A stretch of 64,000 bases of DNA from Hyparrhenia diplandra. Its lineage: Eukaryota > Streptophyta > Magnoliopsida > Poales > Poaceae. The number at the start of each line of letters is the position of its first letter. Position 1 is the stretch's first letter. Below, one piece after another: positions 1 to 10,460 of the stretch. Location of the stretch: assembly GCA_015847255.1 (NCBI GenBank), contig JADLZK010009198.1:124001-188000 (forward strand), read 5' to 3'. The translations under genes and the position numbers were made by a program. A model generated the notes under the pieces. It ran no database searches and was not told the origin of the DNA. It saw only the letters and a program-made list of their open reading frames with translations.

Positions 1-532
1 GCAGCTCAGCCACGCAAAATCAAGATAAGATACAGCTCGAAGATCGTATACCACGTAAAACCTTTGCAAAAGGAAAATGAAGCTCAAACTGGAAAACTAC
101 AAGAATGTAAAGATGAAGCACATAATGACACAATGATTTTTTCCCGTGGTTCGACGTCGCCACCAAGGGTGGCCTAAGTCCACGTTGTTGAGGTATCCAT
201 AAAAGGATTAGCTCACCACCAAGGCTTGCTTTGCCCTCGTTCTCAAGTCAAGGGAGTGAACCCTTGAGATGAGGGGTGATTTTCTTGATTTTGAGTGAGG
301 GTACAAACCTTCCAAGACTACCACACAAGTTGGAAGCTCAAGGGTGACGCCTAGACGGCTAGGAGCAAGCTCTAAGAGTAAATAACCCTAGCACACCGGC
401 CAAACACAAACCAAATGCTCTTTTAAGATGGGGAACGTGTAGATCCCATCTCCAATTGCAGGTTTCTCTTTTTCCCTCAAGTTTTGATGGTGGGATTCGA
501 AATCTCACTTGGGGAGTGGAGGAGGAGCAATG

Positions 533-574
<42 letters not shown>

Positions 575-1881
575 TTTGGTTCTATTCTTCCACAAATGAA
601 CGTTGGGGAAGAAGGGATAACCGTTGAGGAGGGGTAGAAAGGGTATTTATACCCCTCAGGCCCAATGGTCAGATTGAGCGCAGCACTGCCGTGCTCAAAC
701 CGTAGCACTTCCGTGGTCCCAAAACAAAGAATCATGATGTGAAATTTGGCTGCCTATTTTGGGTGGGTGAGATGATCAGGATGGTAGAGTTTGAGCATTT
801 GATTCGACAATTGACCAGATGTGCTAGAACCTCTCTTTATAGTATGGCTTTCCTAAACTCAATATTTAAAGTGTAACTGAAATTAAACCTCCATGAGTCC
901 AGGTTGCCATCCATTGCACTTGAGAGGTTCCATCAACCTATACATCATCCTCTATAATATTTGTCTCATCTCTTAGAGCAAATATACCTTGTGCATGTGA
1001 CTTGAACCATTTCCACAAATATAAGTTCAGCTCATGTCTTAAAGTCACTTCCATTAATGATTTGTTCCTCAACACAATATGACTCCTCATAGCTTGATTA
1101 GTTCCTCGACTAAATGCAATTACTCTTTTCTTCACCTTAGCCATGGTACATCGGTCCCAAGCCGTCGCTTGTCTTTCACCTTCGCTTAGTACCTCGAAGC
1201 CCTTTCCTTGCTATCTTCACCTTATCAAGACATACTCAAGTCACATCACATTAAGCATCCATTGAATAACCATGTCTTCAGTATTTTGATCCTTGCTTGA
1301 TTATCTTCTAGATATGAATATTGAGACCGATCAAGCTTCGATTTGACTCACATAGAGATATACATGGATCAACATCAATATGGTCAAGCCAATTCACGGT
1401 TCCTTATATCCTATCATTTTGGCCTGACACTACAACACTTATTTCAATCTTCTATTCATGGGAAACAAGCCATTATAGAGACCAATCCAAAATCATCAAC
1501 TCTTGTCTCATTTTATTCCTTTTGCTATGTATGCTTGCTTTCATATGATGCTATGACATCCCACAACATATAAGCCATTTTATTGATTCCATTTGCATTG
1601 TTGTCTTTTGCTTGAACTAGATTGTTTCCATCATCTTCCAATACAACAATACACAATTTGGATTTGCTTCCATACTATGTGGAATACCATGCAGTTTGCT
1701 TACTTGTTGAACCTTGGATATACCTGTTAATATACAATCCAAAAGTATATGCAATAGACTCAATTTCTTGTTCAACACTTAGCAAACTTATTAGACCTTT
1801 AATTATGTTGCCATTCAATTCACCAAAACCCATTAAAAGCTAGATGTACTTTCAGTGTCGAAGTGTGGGGGATGCGTATGG
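1..1881 (-). mobile_element. SIRE-like copia LTR remnant
   Basis: This stretch holds no convincing gene. Read on the minus strand it has the organisation of the long copia-type LTR seen complete at 55628-57944: a TATA motif (GGGTATAAATACCC, around 645-658), a downstream pyrimidine/GA tract, and short phrases about plant LTR-style linkers. The part beyond about 1330 resembles the AT-rich non-coding interior next to the 3' LTR of such elements. It is cut off at about 1866-1882 where the gypsy-type LTR begins. The assignment rests on similarity of layout and wording, not on a computed alignment. Confidence 0.45.
537..569. repeat. (AG)n microsatellite
   Basis: An uninterrupted AG dinucleotide run of about 33 bases lies in the putative LTR transcript leader. 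Confidence 0.95.
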
Positions 1882-2268
1882 GGTATGCTACTCGTAGCCC
1901 GGCTTGGTGGTTTGGGCCTTCAAACCATCGCGACAACTTTCACTGGTTTGGCCCTCAAAACATGGGCGAGAGGTTCCAAGGTGGAAGGATGGCACGTGGC
2001 GGCATCGTGAGAGTTCACGTTGAAGCAAAGATACCGGTGAGGAAGGCACGGTGTCCATTGGATCAATTTATTCCAAGTCGGACCATATTACCCTTGGTTA
2101 TGTGGTTTGACTCACTTAGTAGCTAGGGGTAGTTTGGGGATGTAAAATTGGCACTATATGTAGGGATGGAGGCACCCTCCCTCTCTTCACCTCCTCATTT
2201 GTAGTTCTTCATTTTAGGGATGTACAATAGAGGTTATTTTTGGATTGAGACCCCATACATATAAAGGG
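1882..2268 (+). repeat. left LTR of the gypsy-like element
   Basis: Homologous to 6434-6827 with many substitutions and small indels. The 3' part has the pyrimidine-rich CACCCTCCCTCTCTTCACC and a TATA-like CATACATATAAA. Confidence 0.7.
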
Positions 2269-3399
2269 TTGTTTGGTGCCTATGAATCTTCCTTGACTTC
2301 ACAAAAGTCATTAGGCCTTTCTATAAGGTTACAATACCCAATATATTATGAAAACCAAGTGTCGTAGGTATTGTATTCATTGTCTTTCTATCACAGTTTG
2401 TCAAGTCTATGGTGCACATGATGATTATTTGTCTATCAAGACTACATTCACATGGAGAATCTTTGCCTTGGAAGTTTGAGTATAGTGATATAATATTCTG
2501 GAATGATTGTGCTTTAGTTCGTAGTGAGCTCAAAAGGGATAAATCCACCAAAGTGAATGTTATTCTTGACTTCAAGAAATTGAGCAAAATAATTGATGGT
2601 TTATTCAGGTGGCCTAACCTCCAACTACGACTCACGAGTTACTAACAATCTAGATGATGAGCTGCCAACTTATTTAGGTGATTTGATTCCCTTGCTGAGG
2701 GTTAAGAGGGTGACAATTTCGCCCTAAGAGTATATGCTAGCAAACACCCTCTCTCTTATCTTTTAGAGAGAGAATGGAATACATAATTGAAATGGAAGTG
2801 TTCTATAATTTCTTGGATTATGTAATCAAGCCAATTTTTAGAACTACAATTGGTAACTTTGATGATTGGCACATGAATATAATTGATGTGGCACCTTTGA
2901 AGGATACTTGTATATTTATCTCAAGATTCCGCAATAAGGATGTAGACGGGCTCCAATGCTCAAGAAATTACTTTAGTCATCCAAACGAGTAGGTAAGCGA
3001 TTGTAACTTGTTTTTAAATTTGAACTTTTTTTTGTAGGGATTAAGTTATTTGTGCCTCCTTTATTACTAGCTAGTTGACGACTAGGAAGCACATTTGGCT
3101 TTCATCTATTTACTCTCCATTTTTATCTCTAGTATTTACATCTCTTTTTTGCTAGGCGTCTTACGCCAAGAAATCTTCCTTGGATGTCGCTTGTACCACC
3201 TCCATTAATCAAATTGTTAATTTTGTTGGCACTAGTTCGGGTCATACTACACGGATCAATACAAGGCAAACAAACAAATAGAACTTCGGGGGGACACAAT
3301 CCTTCCTAACCCAATCAAGTCGCCTAGCGCACCTCCTATTTTTATGATATTAATGTAACCCCTTCTACCGATTATACGGATGCTTTTAATCGGTTTTAA
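2269..3399 (+). other. unassigned interior of the gypsy-like element
   Basis: AT-rich interior following the left LTR. Two short open stretches (2409-2645 and 2774-2992) are non-repetitive in composition, but I do not recognise either peptide and no splice structure joins them convincingly. They could be captured host sequence or chance. No gene is called. Confidence 0.3.
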
Positions 3400-3850
3400 G
3401 TAAGAATTATCTAAATCTCTAGAGGAAAGTCTAGGTGTTCAATTGAGACCAACAAGAAACACTTTACTACAGCTGTAACCTCCACACTTTGATCATATGA
3501 GAAATCACGAAGGTTGGAAGGTAACCGATTTTTAGAAATTTAGTGGTAATGATAATAAATCATCCATGGAACATGTTAGCATGTATTTAGGGTGAAGGTT
3601 GTGCCTTTGATTACATGAAATGTCAAAGAATTATCTAAATCTCTAAAGGAAAGTCTAGGTGTTCAATTAAGACCAACGAGAAACACTTACTATAGGCCGT
3701 AACCTCCACACTTTGATCATATGAGAAATCTCGAAGGTTGGAAGGTACTCGATTTTCAGAAATTTAGTGGTAATGATAATAAATCATCCATGGAACATGT
3801 TAGGATGTATTTCGTGGTGAAGGTTGTGCCTTTGATTACATGAAATGTCA
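3400..3850 (+). repeat. 225-bp tandem duplication inside the gag-like region
   Basis: Two adjacent copies (about 3400-3624 and 3625-3850) start with AAGAATTATCTAAATCTCTA and end with TTACATGAAATGTCA, differing at scattered bases. The duplicated unit includes part of the gag-like reading frame, so it arose inside the element. Confidence 0.9.
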
Positions 3851-4110
3851 TAATTTTCCATTATCTCTAATCGATACTTCGCTTTTGCTTGGTTTACATC
3901 TTTACCCGCATGTTCTATCGGCTCTTGGGACCAATTAGAAGATAAGTTTCATAGTCATTTTTATACCAAGGTTCAAGAAACTAGATTATCACATCTTACA
4001 TCGGTTCATTAAGGTCATTGTTATGAATCTATGCTTGAATTCTTTAGAAGGTGCAAAGAAATTAAGAACCGATGCTTTTTTGACCCAAAACTGATGCTTT
4101 CACTTGGTGA
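3490..4110 (+). pseudogene. gag-like fragment of a Ty3/gypsy element
   Basis: Plus-strand translation in broken frames gives motifs typical of plant gypsy capsid: KFSGNDNKSSMEHV, then WDQLEDKF-like and YTKVQETRLSHLTSV, then SMLEFFRRCKEIKNRC. These correspond to the retrotransposon gag core in which the element's capsid would be encoded. Stops interrupt every frame and the first third is tandemly duplicated, so no functional protein is made. Family membership is inferred from motif wording only. Confidence 0.65.
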
Positions 4111-4255
4111 TTTATGAACGTGATCTTGTTGATATACGATTTAATGGTTTGTAGTATAAAATTAAAGATAAACTTGAGGTTAGATGATGTCAATATCAAT
4201 TACATATTAAATCCTTAAACGATGAACCCAAGTCACACCGAGATTTAAAGAGCAT

Positions 4256-4710
4256 GTGAAGGCTCAAGAAAAACAGATCAAAGAAAGCGAGAACCAACCC
4301 CGGCGGCTAGATGATGCAGACGCCCGACGTGTTCTTTGGTCCGCTAGTCCACCGAGGCGCCTCGGGTCTCCTCCGCCGCCGCCGCCCGTCAATCCTCCGC
4401 ACCACCCTCCGGATCATCCCACCCCTGGACAAACAACCAACTTTGAGCACACTCCAATACCCAAACCAACAAAGAACATTGGCAAGTTTGAGAGAGAGGG
4501 AGATCGAGGGAGTGAGACTGACAGGGTCATAGAGATCTTGTCGAACGCCGCGGCCGCATGGGCTAGTAGCGGCCGCCATCGTGTCCTCGATTTGCGAGTG
4601 GCGACCATCGCGTCCCCCTCGCGCACACACAACATCCAATCTGTGCCCCCTCCAATTCTTTACTCCCTTTCCTCCTTCGATCCCCCCGCCGGCGAGCCGG
4701 GATAGAGCAA
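4256..4710. other. GC-rich block, origin unknown
   Basis: An abrupt GC-rich, proline-codon-rich stretch within AT-rich retroelement DNA. Overlapping open frames on both strands are what GC-rich sequence gives by chance. It may be a captured host fragment or a separate small insertion, and no function can be assigned. Confidence 0.35.
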
Positions 4711-6433
4711 AAAACAACGCATAACCGTTTTTAAAATATATGTAAATTACATTAATTTTAAAATATATGTAAATTAATAACTTATATAATTTTATGTCAT
4801 GGTTATTATTATATTTTAGAATAATATTTAATATCATTAGTACATGATAAGTTGTTGAAACATATTTTTCAAGATTGTTGGAACATATATATTTATGACT
4901 CATGCATGCATGTCTACTTGATTAGTGTGATGGCACAAATGTTTCTTTGCTTTAATCAATTTGATATTCTAAAATAGAAGCAAACATATAAACATTAAGG
5001 GGATGTTTTAGTTTAGTGATTGCATAAGTGTTAGTTGGTAATTTACTTATATACACTCATGTCTCGCACATTGGCAACCAACAGTTGTTGCCCTATGTGT
5101 GTTGTAGTTGGTGGGTTTAGTACCATACTGCATATTGCAAGTTTAGGAGGTTAAGGACCAATTTCTAATTCTTGTCTCTCCAAATGTAGATCTCTAGTTA
5201 TAATTTGTATAATAGTAGTAGTTCCATCTTGGACATCAGCACTTAAGATACAATTTTGTTGTGGTAGTAAGTATTGTTTCATAAAACATAGAATGCTTAA
5301 AATTAAATTGTATAATTTATTTAAAACAAGAACATACGGATACTGTTATCATAGAGTACTAATATAACATAATTTGGATTGTGAGTGTCCTTGTTGTGTG
5401 GTTTGTAGCGTTTGTTAAAGAGACATTTTTCTATACTTGATAAAGCTATTGAAATAAATATTTATTCTAATGTATACTTGTTTACTGTTGCCTAGTTTGT
5501 TTCCCTTTTTCAGTTTTTTTTTTTTTCTTCCAAACTGTTTTACTCTGTATCTTAAAAATCATGCAGAATTGGCTCGTGACCCTTAAATATTGAACATTTC
5601 ATATTAAGGAGTCTTGGCCGAATTCGGCCTAGATTTTGAATTATAAAATTTGAATAAAAAACATGAAATGACTATTGAAAATTAACTAAGTTATAAACAA
5701 CATTACATTCACATTCCTAGTTACTTTTTTGTTCCTTGATTAATTCTTTTACGAAGTTGCTTTAGGGTGCACAACCATTTGAACAAATTTAAGAGCACAT
5801 TAAAAATAGCTAAACAAAATGGTTTCTAGGTCCACACAAGTCAAAGCATCACAACAAAAAGCATGATTAGGCAAAACAGTCAACATGAACATTGTTCTAA
5901 ATGGTAACCCAAACATAGCTAAGCTAGTCTAGAGAACAATCATTATCATTACTTGCATTAATAAACATGGTCCTAAGCACTCATAACAAATGTGAACATT
6001 GATATGTGCCCATGATGTTTAGTTTTTATGATGAGCGATTGTCACCATTCCAACATTTAATTTTATTTTCCTTTTATTTTTATCTCGATTACCTTAACCT
6101 GGCACACAAGGTGTCGTGCAACGTGTTTTTTGGCTTGTGTTATGCAGGTGCCGAGCTCGGAGATAGTGGTCAACAGCGAGTGAAAGCCAAGAAGGATGTG
6201 CCGTGCCGATGGACCGAGAGCGGTGAAGCGCGGGCGTGAGGCTTGGGCTGATGGACCAGATCGCTAGGTGGCCAGCTATGGTGGCTGACACTTGGGACAT
6301 CGATAAGTGCAAGGACACGTGGAGTGACCGTGTTGATTGAGTCAAGTTGGTAGACGTGTAAGTTGAGTGGGCAGCTCTAGAAGACTAGCCGGACGAGCGG
6401 TCAAAGATGGAGGTGACACGAGTTGACGTGCGA
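4711..6433. other. AT-rich stretch without recognisable genes
   Basis: Very AT-rich, with the direct repeat TTTTAAAATATATGTAAATTA at about 4730 and 4756 and short homopolymer runs. I see no coding signal. It lies between the GC-rich block and the right LTR of the gypsy-like element. Confidence 0.4.
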
Positions 6434-6827
6434 GGTATGCTATTCACGGTCCGACTTGGTGGTTTGGGCCTCAAAACCATCGCCCGGAGAGTTTCGTGGG
6501 TTTGGGCCTCAAAACTCGGGTGGAGGTTCCTAGGCGGAAGGATGACATGTGGCGGCATTGGGAGTTTGCATTGAAGCGAAGCTACTTGGTGAGGAAGGTG
6601 CAAAGGTGGCCGTCGGATCAATTTATCTGAGTCAAACCATATTACCCTTGATTATGTGGTTTGGTTCACTTAGTAGCTAGGGGTAATTTGGGGATGTAAA
6701 ATAGGCACTTTATGTAGATATGGCGGCACCCTTCCCTCTCTTCACCTCCTCATTTGCAGTTCTTCATTTTATAGGGATGTATAATAGATATTATTTTGGG
6801 ATAGAGAACCCATACATATAAAAAGGG
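6434..6827 (+). repeat. right LTR of the gypsy-like element
   Basis: Diverged direct repeat of 1882-2268 in the same orientation, ending just before the MITE at 6837. Confidence 0.7.
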
Positions 6828-6836
6828 AACGACATC

Positions 6837-7072
6837 AGTGCAAACCAACCTCTCCGTGCAAACCATACAAACTTCTAATCTGAGCCATAGGATGCTGATC
6901 CAAGGGACACGAGGGAATTAGGTAAATTTACACTTAACCGCCCACTCTAATCACACTTTTGCAAATCCCCCCTCCCACCTCCCCATGGTTATCACCTCGT
7001 GCCCCTTGGATCTACATCATGTGGCCCATATTTGAAGTTTGCATGGTTTGCACGGAGGGGTTGGTTTGCACT
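6837..7072. mobile_element. MITE with long terminal inverted repeats
   Basis: A 236-bp element bounded by inverted repeats: it opens with AGTGCAAACCAACCTCTCCG and closes with the near-perfect reverse complement ending TTGGTTTGCACT. The inverted similarity continues inward for roughly 70 bp with mismatches (GATCCAAGGGACACGAGG against GATCCAAGGGGCACGAGG). It carries no coding capacity. It abuts the right LTR of the gypsy-like element. I could not assign a superfamily because the target duplication is unclear. Confidence 0.85.
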
Positions 7073-7645
7073 AGATATGTTTCCTATAAAAAAAAATGTT
7101 AAAGCTATTAATCAAATTTTGACACAATGCAAAAGAGTCACAAAATTTAACCTCATTCAATTATGTTATGTTTGATCATAAAAAATGAAAATGTGAAGCA
7201 GGAAATACAGGGATGGCATTACACGATTGTACCATATGAATGCATCCAATCCTGTCTATAAATATCTTGTCTCTCTATGTTTCGTGACCAACATATAAAA
7301 TTGCAAAAGCTATTTCATACCATTTAGCTGCCAAGATAAGAAAGAATGAGAGATCGTAGATAAGTTGAAAAAAAGTTGTGTTGCCCAAGATTATCAAGAA
7401 AATTACGAGTCGTTGGGATTATCATGTTCCTTGAGTTAGATGCAACAGAAAATTCTGTTTAAAAGAAATTGTGCACGTATAGCACCTTTTTGGTGAAAGG
7501 AGGAAGCATCAATCCAAACAGACTGTAGTAAAATGGTTTTGAGGTCAGAAGCATTATCACATTAGGGGCATGTTGGCCTGGATGTATCATAGCAGGCATG
7601 TAGACATAATGCTGCCGCACAGGCCACACACGAACATGACATGGT
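7073..7645. other. intergenic, nothing recognised
   Basis: AT-rich sequence without a coding, RNA or repeat signal that I can support. Confidence 0.4.
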
Positions 7646-7770
7646 TTACACGAAGCATGCCTCCAATTTGGCCTGGATGCCGGGATGCAACTGCCCACGA
7701 TAGACGTCGTACAAGTTGTCGGGGAGCTCCTCGTCGTAGTTAACTACGCTGTGGTTGCAGTACACCTTGA
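7646..7770 (-). pseudogene. possible orphan terminal exon
   Basis: On the minus strand a TTTTTTAG acceptor is followed by an open frame of about 41 codons ending in TAA at 7646-7648. Its peptide contains VKVYCNHSVVNYDEE and LPDNLYDVYRGQLHPG, with a codon-like composition unlike the flanking AT-rich DNA. It reads like the last exon of a protein gene whose upstream exons are missing. I do not recognise the protein. It could also be chance. Confidence 0.35.
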
Positions 7771-8849
7771 CTAAAAAACTGTGAATGGGATGTTCCTATC
7801 TCATAAGTTAACACATGACGGCATGGGTGACTGAGCAAGCCGTAGTGTGAGTAGGAATCTTAGCGCGTCAAGAGGGAGCAGAGAATAGAAAGCCACTACT
7901 TTCAATAAAAAAACAACCACTCAACCTAGAAGTACCATGGAGTGGAAGAGTCATGTCACTAGTCCTTTTTTTCTTTGACAAACTTTCAACTATGAGAAAG
8001 TATGGTATGGTTCCATTCAAAAATAGTCTAGAGCAACTAAGTTATTTCTCCTCATTGTAGCATATTTGATAATTTGATTACAACAGCATGAAGAAAACAA
8101 GGAGTGAATCATCCAAGTTTCGTTGTCTGCTAGAAACAACCGTTGTGTAGCCCTCTTTTGGATGGCCAAATAGGCAAATTATCATAGATTTGAGTTTTGA
8201 TTAAATACTTTTGGTTTTATTCAATTTGATGTAACAAATGATTTTATTCTCTTTGGTAATAAGGGATGAAGCCAGATGTTTTTTTTTTTTTTCATTTATT
8301 AAAAACTTTTTTTTTTTTATTCTTTTCGCCTTTTCTTAAAATCTCTAAATTAGACTATATTACAGGATGGAGGAAGTATTTCTAACACTTTCTTCCATAT
8401 GAGGTTGATGTTTGAATTTAAATCGCACACTTGGGATGAACGAAAGCAAAACAAACTACCACACCGAAAAAAAATAGCACCACTTGTCGCAAAAAACAGA
8501 ACAAAATTCAGATACTTAATCAAAACAAAAGCACACAGGGGCAGACAATGCGCGGTTGTCACTAATATGTTTTGCGTAGTGCTCTCAAACAAACCCTTAC
8601 AAACACTAGCTATGATGCCCGGCTATATAAAACACGTGTTCGAAAAATCGTTTTGTTTCTAGAAAAATTGATTGACAACCATGGTTCCACATGTAGTAGA
8701 GGCATATGATGCTTGTGTCTTGGAATGCATTTATAGACTAACTGGCCTTTTATTTTTATTTTCCTATCTCTTCTTCAAATTTTATACTATTAATTGTTTG
8801 TTCTTTTCGTCAATCTGTCACAAGATAAACTAAAAAAAGATAAGTTTTA
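7771..8849. other. intergenic with poly-T tracts and a MITE end
   Basis: Poly-T tracts lie around 8279-8290 and 8308-8318. ATTACAGGATGGAGGAAGTATT at about 8360 resembles one end of a Stowaway-type MITE, but its partner end was not found. No gene is supported. Confidence 0.35.
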
Positions 8850-8995
8850 CTCCTCTATTTCAGATTATAAGTCGTGGTTTTTCTAAATGCGTTATTTTTA
8901 CTATGTATTTAGGCGTCGTGTATATATAATTAGCACATATCAAAATTTATGTACCTATAAATGCCAAAAACGTCTCATAATTTGGAAAGGAGAGA
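8850..8995. mobile_element. Stowaway-like MITE
   Basis: About 146 bp starting CTCCTCTATTTCAGATTATA and ending with the inverted counterpart TCATAATTTGGAAAGGAGAG. This CTCCCTCCGTTTCAGATTATAA-type terminus is the hallmark of grass Stowaway/Tc1-mariner MITEs. It has no coding capacity. Confidence 0.7.
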
Positions 8996-9996
8996 GTTGC
9001 AACTATCACAAAAAAAGCACATCCATCCATCAATTTTACAAAGTCTAATAATTATGAGGTTGTTTTGGTGGACGGATTTTAGCAGATTTAATAGTATTCT
9101 GCGGAGAGAGAATAAGATGAAACAAGAACAAGTTTAACGTGACCTATAATTGACAATTATAGATACTAGATCCAATTTATTTCTTAATTACCCACTTTTA
9201 TACCATTGTAAAGACAATCTAAAATAACATTCTAAATTTGTATCTAAATCACCCAACTCTACCCTTATATGACATAACCTAAAGCAAACCCCTAAATTTA
9301 ATCATCAGCAGTGTAGCACGAATCTTGGAGCGTGGCGCCCACGATAAGCATGCCGCACACTACACAGACGGTTTGATTCTTCCCTAGCTTGTGTAGTTGA
9401 GTTTGGGGTGTGAAGTGGACGTGGACATTGCAGGCGTCAACACTTTCTGAATCAGGCTGCACCCTCTGCAAACTTTTGTGGATAGATTTCTCGAGATTCT
9501 CAGCTTTGCATCAGATTCAGCAAGCTCTGGTTTGGTTGCTGCCCAGTCCACTCGGTTCCGTTTAGCTTTAGCCCCAATGAATGACTAGTAAGTAGAATAT
9601 GAAAAGTTCAGAGGCACATCACATGCAGCTACGCCACTACGCTATGGTGTGGACATACTTGTTCACTGAAGCCTGCAACGCCGCTCCTTGTGGAGAGAAA
9701 AGAAGTTTTGCCACCGTCTACACATTTCTGTGATAGATCGCATTCATGGTGGGTTCCTGAATGCGTGTTGGACGACACGTATGGCAAGCCTAGAGATATG
9801 ACTTGGGAGGACTGGTGAATATTGGAATATATGTTCTGTTCTACAATGCTGCACATTTATACCTATGTACAGAGGCTTCAGAAGTTACAACTTTCAGCTG
9901 CACTGCACATTTGCCAAAAGAATCTGACTCTCTCAGGTTTCTGGCATTGAGCAATCTGCAAGATACGTTTGGAAGACATCACAACCCCAATCACAG
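8996..9996 (+). promoter_or_regulatory. promoter and probable 5' leader exon of the TGA bZIP gene
   Basis: The region upstream of the bZIP coding sequence is free of other genes. A strong donor (CACAG|GTAAGC, GT at 9997) pairs plausibly with the acceptor before 10343 (GTGCTGCAG|GCTGCAG), giving a 5' untranslated exon that ends at 9996 and a second exon running through the ATG at 10461. Short open frames here stop or do not connect in frame to the bZIP protein. The transcription start was not located. Confidence 0.45.
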
Positions 9997-10460
9997 GTAA
10001 GCTGCTAAATTCTCGATGCTCATGTAACCTGGTTCTGAACAATTTTGTTGAACAAGTAGCTTCAGTTTTGGCCGTGCCTATTGGTTATGTCTCTGTTCCT
10101 TTGCTGAAGCTGGAATGTGCAGCTTGGTTAGAGTTCTGTTCTATTCAGAGTCCTTGTTGAATCCAGCCTACTAATCTCCTTCAGCTTGCTAGTTAGAGTA
10201 AGGTGTGCCTGTTATATTCTGATCATATCTGATGAGTCGGTGACTGTTCCCAGTTTCGTTCATAAGCTTTTAATATGGTTCATTCAAATTTACAGATTTG
10301 TCTCCCATTCATCCTATGCTTTGTATTTTGGAAGTGCTGCAGGCTGCAGCACATAAAGTTGGACTTCCGTCAGAAGTACGGCTAAGAGAAGCACAACCAA
10401 ATCTGGTGGCTTAGAGGTTCTGAACAGCAGGAGACACTGAGAACTGGGAAAGAGTCTGAG

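Larger units (their letters stand above)
1882..6827 (+). mobile_element. decayed Ty3/gypsy-like LTR retrotransposon
   Basis: Two diverged direct repeats of about 390 bp, at 1882-2268 and 6434-6827, share long matching blocks (for example CTTGGTGGTTTGGGCC and CACCTCCTCATTTG) and both end in CATACATATAAA(AA)GGG. They are best read as the two LTRs. Between them the plus strand carries a gag-like stretch (about 3490-4110) broken by stops, a 225-bp tandem duplication, and a GC-rich block at 4256-4710. No reverse transcriptase, integrase or protease could be recognised, so the copy is internally deleted or non-autonomous. LTR divergence indicates an old insertion. The exact termini and target duplication could not be fixed. 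Confidence 0.7.

Noticed and set aside
938..1144. 68-codon minus-strand frame beginning MAKVKKRV
   Set aside because: Lies in LTR-type sequence, with no recognised motif and no supporting splice sites.
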